Assembly: GCA_964030785.1 (NCBI GenBank)
Contig: OZ034968.1
Location: 64,206,899 to 64,270,898, forward strand
Direction of reading: 5' to 3'
DNA from: Siderastrea siderea
Lineage: Eukaryota > Cnidaria > Anthozoa > Scleractinia > Rhizangiidae
DNA: 64,000 bases
Positions 60,348 to 64,000 of this stretch are shown here, piece after piece. The position numbers and the translations under genes were made by a program. The notes beneath the pieces are model-generated. The model was not told the origin of the DNA, did not search any database, and saw only the letters and a list, made by a program, of their open reading frames with translations. Positions within the stretch are counted from its first letter, which is position 1. Each line of letters begins with the position of its first letter.

Positions 60348-60656
60348 GGTTTGTGTGAAACGCCTGACGCTCAAACGGTGATAACGCAATGTCATTTGAG
60401 GTACCCTGATACCTTAAGCTTATCTACTTCTTCTGGTGAGAACTTATTCAACTTCCCTTCGCTGACTTTTTCGCCTCCTTTTGATTATAGTCCACCCCAA
60501 CAACCCGCTTCTGAGCCTCCAAGTACAAGCGTTCTCTTACCTGTTCCTGCAAAGTCAGTTCTGAGAACGAAGGATCGCAAGCCTACAAATTTTGCCGCCA
60601 TCTTGGATCATATGTTGCGCGGAAACTGGGAAGAACACAATACTGGGGGAGACTAG
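60348..60656 (+). CDS. Possible terminal exon of an unrecognised gene
   Basis: After a plausible acceptor TTTGTCAG at 60340-60347 the frame runs 102 codons to TAG. It is proline/serine-rich in the middle (FSPPFDYSPPQQPASEPPS) and ends in a helix-like AAILDHMLRGNWEEHN. Composition looks more protein-like than the neighbouring frames, but no family is recognised and no upstream partner exon was found on this strand. Confidence 0.3.
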   Translation, partial: GLCETPDAQTVITQCHLRYPDTLSLSTSSGENLFNFPSLTFSPPFDYSPPQQPASEPPSTSVLLPVPAKSVLRTKDRKPTNFAAILDHMLRGNWEEHNTGGD

Positions 60657-60976
60657 GGCAGAATGTGTGAAAAAGAAATGTTTACTTATTTGGTTCCTCA
60701 CAGACCGGCAAATAGTAACATCACTATTTCCCTGAAAAATTAGGCTCTCGTAGTATATTAAACGTCCGCTGTATATCGAAACACGCCTTGCAGTCACCCC
60801 AGATTCTCCGTGCCCGTAGTTGTACGTTTATACTGTGAGGGCAATACGGAAATGTCTCCTGGAATATATAACTTATGAATTAAAAACATAATAAGATAAT
60901 AACGAAAGTGCACTCAAAAACTATAGCAATGATAAGAATTAAAAGTCTGAGAGAAAAAAAAGAAGAAAAATAATGA

Positions 60977-61049
60977 TGTTTCCGGCCAGGCTTGAACTGG
61001 CGACCTTCCGCGTGTTAGGCGGACGTGATAACCACTACACTACGGAAAC
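60977..61049 (-). tRNA. tRNA-Val (anticodon AAC)
   Basis: It folds into a complete cloverleaf: acceptor GTTTCCG/CGGAAAC, D-arm TAGTGTAGTGGTTATCACG, anticodon arm TCCGC-CTAACAC-GCGGA, variable AGGTC, T-arm GCCAG-TTCAAGC-CTGGC, discriminator A. All stems pair, and box A and box B match eukaryotic tRNA-Val. T-rich runs just downstream (60962-60970 on the plus strand as A runs) can end Pol III transcription. CCA is not encoded, as expected. Likely functional, 73 nt, no intron. Confidence 0.95.
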
Positions 61050-61593
61050 CACCGCTACATAATGAGGAAATAATTTAATTTATTAATCTTTGGTAAGTCC
61101 GCTGACCATACAATTTGGAACAAGCTGAACGAGTCACACAAGGGACAGTCCACACAAGGCCATTGCGTTTTTTTTTTTTCTAATCGCCCCAGATTATGGG
61201 CTCCCGATCTCCCGTATTTCTTCTCTTTTCGTTTTCATCTTAAGTCCGAGAAGCCTCCAGAGCCACAGCGAAGGGAGAGGGGAATTCGAGCACAAAGTTG
61301 CGAATCACGAGACGAGTTAGACGACGCACAATCCCTCTTCTCTTCTTTTTGCATTGCTTGACTAAAAAGAACGTCGTATGCTGTACGTTTGCTACATGGA
61401 AACGCAACTTTTGCTCATCGCCCCTGCTTCTTTCGAGCACACTGAAGGTGTTCTTCTCGCCTGGAAGGGGGGGAGGGAGGGGGGTGCTGGTATCTGGTTT
61501 AGGCCCCTGACCTGTCAAAGTAACTGTCACGCCTTTACTCAGGTATTTTTTTCGTAATTTTGTCATCGAAGTTCGTAAGGGATTAGTAGAGGC
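61050..61593. other. Intergenic, no gene supported
   Basis: Overlapping frames on both strands at 61240-61566 show no domain. GGAAGGGGGGGAGGGAGGGG near 61464 is low complexity. Confidence 0.35.
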
Positions 61594-61643
61594 TATACCC
61601 TGCGAGCAGAGGCCCTTCGAAGGGTCTCTGTTCGCAGGGTATA
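61594..61643. mobile_element. 50-bp near-perfect palindrome
   Basis: TATACCCTGCGAGCAGAG (61594-61611) and its inverted copy ending at 61643 meet at CCCTTCGAAGGG, leaving almost no loop. It resembles a fully self-complementary foldback element. Confidence 0.7.
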
Positions 61644-61896
61644 AAGGCTACCATGCCAGTTCATTTTTGTGTTGTATATAAAGCACGCGGCAATTTTGAT
61701 TAACACAGAGAGAAGTCGAGAGAAGTGCTTAGGGAAGCACAGAGGCGCACTTCTCTCTCACTTCTTTTGTGTTTTCGAAAATTCCCAAAAAGGTTGCTTA
61801 TATACCTCAACAAGGCACAAGAAATTATCATTTCTTTTACAAAATGTCCTACACAGACCCTCAAACTCGTGATGTGATTACATATCAACATTATTA

Positions 61897-62210
61897 AACA
61901 ATTATTCGCCGAAGGCGAAGTGAATATTGTGGAATAATCCCCGAGACGAAGTGGAGGGGATCATTCCACAATACTCGCTGAGCCTGAGGAGAATAATTGT
62001 TTTAGTATAATTGCTCAGGTGATTATCAGAGCAAATGCATTTTCTTTTTTCTTTTCTCTAGAAACATCAAAAATCGCGCGGTGACCATTTTGAAAATTAG
62101 TGCTTCAGTATTATAATCACCTCGCGCGGGGTGATTATAGCAAGATATGACGTAATCCTCCACCAATCAGTGCGCGCGCTTCTCTATAATCACCTGAGCA
62201 ATTATACTAA
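61897..62210. repeat. ATTATTCGCCGAAGG repeat, copy 2
   Basis: Second member of the family at 47582-47848. Here the halves are clear inverted copies: TTAGTATAATTGCTCAGGTG (about 62000) faces CACCTGAGCAATTATACTAA at the right end, and GAATATTGTGGAATAATCCC faces its inverted copy at about 61960. Confidence 0.7.
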
Positions 62211-62743
62211 AAATCAATATTTGCCACAAGAACAAGCAATTGAATAAATATAATAATGAAATATATATTAAACATTTAATGTTACAAGTCTTTTAATACA
62301 AAAAATAGGGGTCCGTCTGGAACAGGATCCCTTAGCGATTTTAAACCGTCTATATAAGGCGGGTGCCGTAACAAAAAACTGTTCTTAAAGTCAAATGAAA
62401 ATCAAATACCCTAAATTTTAACTAAGACACAACCTAGGTTTTTGTTATTATTTATTTATTCATTTATTTTAACTATAATTTATTGAAGACAACGGTTTAA
62501 AATACGAAAAAACGGTTAGTTAGTTTGGGCTAGCTGTCATTTTCTATGAAAATTTTTAACTTGAAGCACAATTTATGGTTCTGAAATAGATGCCATTAAG
62601 TCGTTTGAACACCTGCTAAAAGACTAAGACAATTTCAACATTCTAAATGAATAATTGTCCCCTTTCCCTCCCTTCGTTTGGCGCTTGCCACGCAGGCTAC
62701 CGTTTCCACAACTGATAAACAACGGCCATCTGTATAATGAAAT
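62211..62743. other. Intergenic, AT-rich
   Basis: No gene, RNA or repeat boundary recognised. Confidence 0.4.
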
Positions 62744-62921
62744 TCAGGGCGGATCCAGGATTTTTTCAAAGGGGGGGGGGGGGGGGGTTGCAAGTATAAA
62801 ACAACAATATGCTATTATTTTTGTGACGAAAAAGTGGTAGACACGAGGAGTCAGACAACTTTGGAAACTTCCCAAAGGGGGGTTGCAACCCCCCTCACCC
62901 TCCCCCTAGATCTGCCCCTGA
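62744..62921. mobile_element. MITE with TCAGGGGCGGATCCAG-type ends and a G17 run
   Basis: TCAGGGCGGATCCAGG at the left faces CCCTAGATCTGCCCCTGA at the right. A 17-G run is at 62771-62787, and GGGGGGTTGCAACCCCCC forms an inner palindrome at about 62876-62893. Confidence 0.65.
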
Positions 62922-64000
62922 TATTTAGCAAAAAAAATAAATAAATAAAGTGTTCCCTTTCCCAGTGTATGGAAAATTGTACGCACGCGTCTGCTGGGTC
63001 GGAAGTTTTGTGTTTTAGTCCAATTTGTACAGTTAATGTCCCTTTGTAGAAGAAAGGCACAACAGCCAAGCAGAATGGGTCAGGGATTTAAATATTCGGG
63101 TATTCCGTTGGTTCGAATTCAGTACAAGACCTTTGGTCTACCGCCCGACATTGTAAAGCAAAAAGACTTGCACGAGAATTTCGCTCCACTCCACCTTTCA
63201 TCCTTCCATTTATGGTGTTTGATTTCTTCTCCTCCTTTCATTGATTTCGGTCACTGTTAAATATCGACGATAACTGGCGCTATAGCGGTCCTTGTCACGG
63301 CCAAAGGTATTCGATGAATAACTTGTGGTCTCTCGTAAAATACTGTTTCTTCCATCTCGGCTTCATATGGCCTGTAATTTAAGGGAAATCACATGCACAA
63401 ACAAGTTAGACAAATTGATCAATTAAACACTTGCAATATGATGTAGGGGCTTTAAGTGGCCCATGATAAGTCGACGCAGCTGAGGATCAAACTAAGGCCT
63501 TGGCCAAAGCGACACCAAAGGAATTCAACATCGTTTTTTACACCTTACAACAAAAGAGAATTACATTGAATCAACATCGTCCAACATCATTCAACAGTGT
63601 GGAGGAGTTAACTCAACACCTTGGACGATCGGTTCAGTGATATTGAACTCGCTTGTCCGATGCCTAAACAATGCTGTACGAAGTTGTTAGTTGTATGACA
63701 TCTGACTCGTCCCCAGTTGTCTCTCTAATATAACTGGTGCGCAAAGGGTCAAGGGAAGGGGGAATGGATAAGACTCTTTCCTTTCCTTTCCTTGACCCTT
63801 TGCAGGCTCTTGAGGCCTATTCGTTCAACTTCGTTTTCAACAAAGCTTTCTTCAACAATGTTGAATGATGCTGTTTGACAGAAGGCCCTTTCGTTTGGCC
63901 TGGGCTTGCAACCGACAAGCGTCTAGGCTGGAAGTGCATGACTGAAAAACTTGTACCAAGTGAACAAAAAGTCACCCCAAGTACGCAAGTCTTTGTCGAA
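62922..64000. other. Right-end intergenic with CAACATTGTTGAATG-type repeat
   Basis: About 63500-63900 is a repeat with inverted ends (AGGCCTTGGCCAAAGCG left, TTCGTTTGGCCTGGGC right) and many AACATC/ATTCAAC words, of the family seen near 4.7 kb. Inside, GCAAAGGGTCAAGG and CCTTGACCCTTTGC (63731-63804) form a smaller stem. No gene supported. Confidence 0.45.

Noticed and set aside
62771..62787. G17 run as a functional G-quadruplex
   Set aside because: It is an unstable homopolymer inside a MITE; its length may also be a sequencing artefact.

Overview
The window looks like nuclear DNA of an anthozoan cnidarian, most likely a stony coral or sea anemone. The genes are eukaryotic, with GT-AG introns. 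The non-coding DNA is AT-rich and dense with short inverted-repeat transposons. A well-folded eukaryotic tRNA-Val lies near the right end. The assignment to Anthozoa rests on gene families and repeat style recognised from memory; species cannot be named.

Layout. At 325-1634 are the last two exons of a CAP-domain protein (GAPR-1/GLIPR2-like), whose 5' part lies outside the window. From 8982 to 19010 on the minus strand is a two-exon two-pore-domain potassium channel (K2P-A) with a 9.1 kb intron full of repeats. From 26552 to 32968 on the plus strand is a complete three-exon Golgi carbohydrate sulfotransferase of the CHST8-14/HNK-1 type. From 42912 to 45768 (K2P-B) and 50062 to 53499 (K2P-C), both plus strand, are two more complete two-exon K2P genes. 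All three channel genes carry their only coding intron at the same place: phase 1, inside the first glycine codon of the first GYG selectivity filter. They therefore form a small cluster made by gene duplication, with K2P-A inverted. The rightmost 10 kb has no convincing complete gene, only a possible terminal exon at 60348-60656 and the tRNA-Val.

Most of the rest is mobile-element debris. The clearest new item is a transposon family with termini like CAGGAGCCATAATCGG and 6-bp target duplications. It is present as a 3.7 kb copy (36671-40387), a 1.7 kb sibling inserted inside that copy (37841-39566), and a 29-bp insertion made of almost nothing but the two joined ends (10632-10660). The empty site of the 29-bp insertion can be read from a second copy of the host repeat at 34.6 kb. 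Other elements include a 0.9 kb element with arrays of GGGGGGACAAAATCC-like motifs, pogo/Tigger-like elements carrying nested TTAA-type elements, a 1.9 kb element with 15-bp perfect ends, a LINE 3' end, and a recent 286-bp duplication with a 69-bp third piece.

The channel genes would set resting potassium conductance and the sulfotransferase would modify secreted or surface glycans. Nothing in the sequence suggests a shared pathway. All splice sites, translations and repeat boundaries were worked out by eye.
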